A stretch of DNA of 6,035 nt, taken from assembly GCA_017457345.1 (NCBI GenBank), contig JAFTHR010000003.1:1-6035 (forward strand), written 5' to 3'. A program made the position numbers and the translations under genes. Source of the stretch: Clostridia bacterium. GTDB taxonomy: Bacteria; Bacillota; Clostridia; Christensenellales; Borkfalkiaceae. Position 1 is the first letter of the stretch. The number at the start of each line of letters is the position of its first letter. Below the pieces are notes generated by a model that was given only the letters and a program-made list of their open reading frames with translations, did not search any database and was not told where the DNA came from. Below are positions 5,501 to 6,035 of the stretch, one piece after another.

Positions 5501-6035
5501 TTATTCCACGTCGTTCAAGCAAGCGATACCAGGAAGAACCTTTCCTTCGAAAAGTTCAAGGGATGCGCCGCCGCCGGTGGAGATGTGGCTCATTTTATCT
5601 GCAAAGCCGAGTACTTGAACGGCTGCTGCGCTATCGCCACCGCCGATAATGGTGGTTGCTTTGCCGTATACGTCGGCAAGCGCTTGCGCCACCGACTTCG
5701 TGCCTTCGGCAAGGATCGGGTTTTCGAACACGCCCATAGGCCCGTTCCAAATAACCGACTTCGCGGAAGATACAACCGCTTTGAATTGTTCTCTCGTTTT
5801 AGGACCGATATCAAGCCCCATCGTATCCGCGGGGATAGCGTTGGAAGGAACGACGATCGTATCGATAGGAGCGTCGATCGGGTTAGGGAAAGATTTTGCC
5901 GCAACGGTATCTACGGGAAGAACAAGGTTCTTGCCGAGTGCCTTTGCTTTAGCGATCATTTCTTTGCAGTATTCGATCTTTTCGTCGTCTACGAGCGAAG
6001 TACCGATTTCGCCGCCTTGTGCTTTAATAAAGGTA
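5501..6035 (-). CDS. pgk: Phosphoglycerate kinase, partial (C-terminal domain only)
   Basis: Pgk transfers phosphate from 1,3-bisphosphoglycerate to ADP, making ATP and 3-phosphoglycerate in the cytoplasm. The last 177 residues of an expected total of about 390-415 are present; the start is beyond the right edge. The fragment begins in the conserved (N)TFIKAQGGEIGTS segment and continues as the nucleotide-binding domain: LDIGPKT (74-80 of the fragment), WNGPMGVFE (96-104), TIIGGGDS (128-135) and SHISTGGGASLE (149-160). The reading frame is open from the window edge to the TAA at 5503-5501, so it extends upstream of its first visible internal ATG at 5959. It is the first visible gene of a probable glycolytic operon with tpiA and gpmI; a gap gene commonly lies upstream in related genomes but is not visible here. 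Confidence 0.97.
   Translation of the reverse strand, partial: TFIKAQGGEIGTSLVDDEKIEYCKEMIAKAKALGKNLVLPVDTVAAKSFPNPIDAPIDTIVVPSNAIPADTMGLDIGPKTREQFKAVVSSAKSVIWNGPMGVFENPILAEGTKSVAQALADVYGKATTIIGGGDSAAAVQVLGFADKMSHISTGGGASLELFEGKVLPGIACLNDVE

Noticed and set aside
5082..5618. 178-codon + strand open frame across the tpiA start, the gap and the pgk end
   Set aside because: It is antisense to tpiA and pgk and spans the intergenic stem-loop. Its translation is low in complexity of family signals and shows no domain, so its length is a by-product of codon bias on the other strand.

Overview
The window is a compact, all-minus-strand stretch of bacterial housekeeping genes. In transcription order (right to left) it holds the 3' part of pgk, then tpiA, gpmI, secG, rnr and the 5' part of smpB. 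All six products are recognised from family motifs. The order (lower-glycolysis genes followed by secG, rnr and smpB) is typical of Bacillota, and AGGAG-type Shine-Dalgarno sites precede the genes. Together with the protein character this suggests a Clostridia-like Bacillota, possibly an uncultivated lineage. The placement is inference from gene order and motifs, not a phylogeny. The standard genetic code fits: TGA is the stop of rnr and TGG encodes the expected Trp residues.

Region by region (+ strand coordinates): 5501-6035 is the C-terminal domain of phosphoglycerate kinase, cut by the window edge. 5379-5500 is a 122-bp gap with a strong stem-loop that lacks a T-tract. 4632-5378 is triosephosphate isomerase. 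After 23 bp comes the cofactor-independent phosphoglycerate mutase at 3034-4608. 2899-3033 is an intergenic region with a near-consensus promoter and a structured leader for secG. 2584-2898 is SecG. 2512-2583 holds a textbook intrinsic terminator and the rnr ribosome binding site. 394-2511 is RNase R (GTG start). 1-397 is SmpB without its C-terminal tail; it overlaps rnr by 4 nt.

Functionally there are two modules. The first is a glycolytic operon (Pgk, TpiA, GpmI) covering the triose-phosphate to 2-phosphoglycerate steps. The second combines protein export (SecG) with RNA quality control: RNase R and SmpB act together in trans-translation and in clearing non-stop mRNA. The regulatory features most worth attention are the secG promoter and leader, the terminator that leaves no room for a separate rnr promoter behind it, and the pgk-tpiA stem-loop.

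I found no mobile element, CRISPR array, tRNA, rRNA, toxin-antitoxin pair or defence gene, and no sign of an undescribed system. This is an ordinary core-genome region with a few local oddities.
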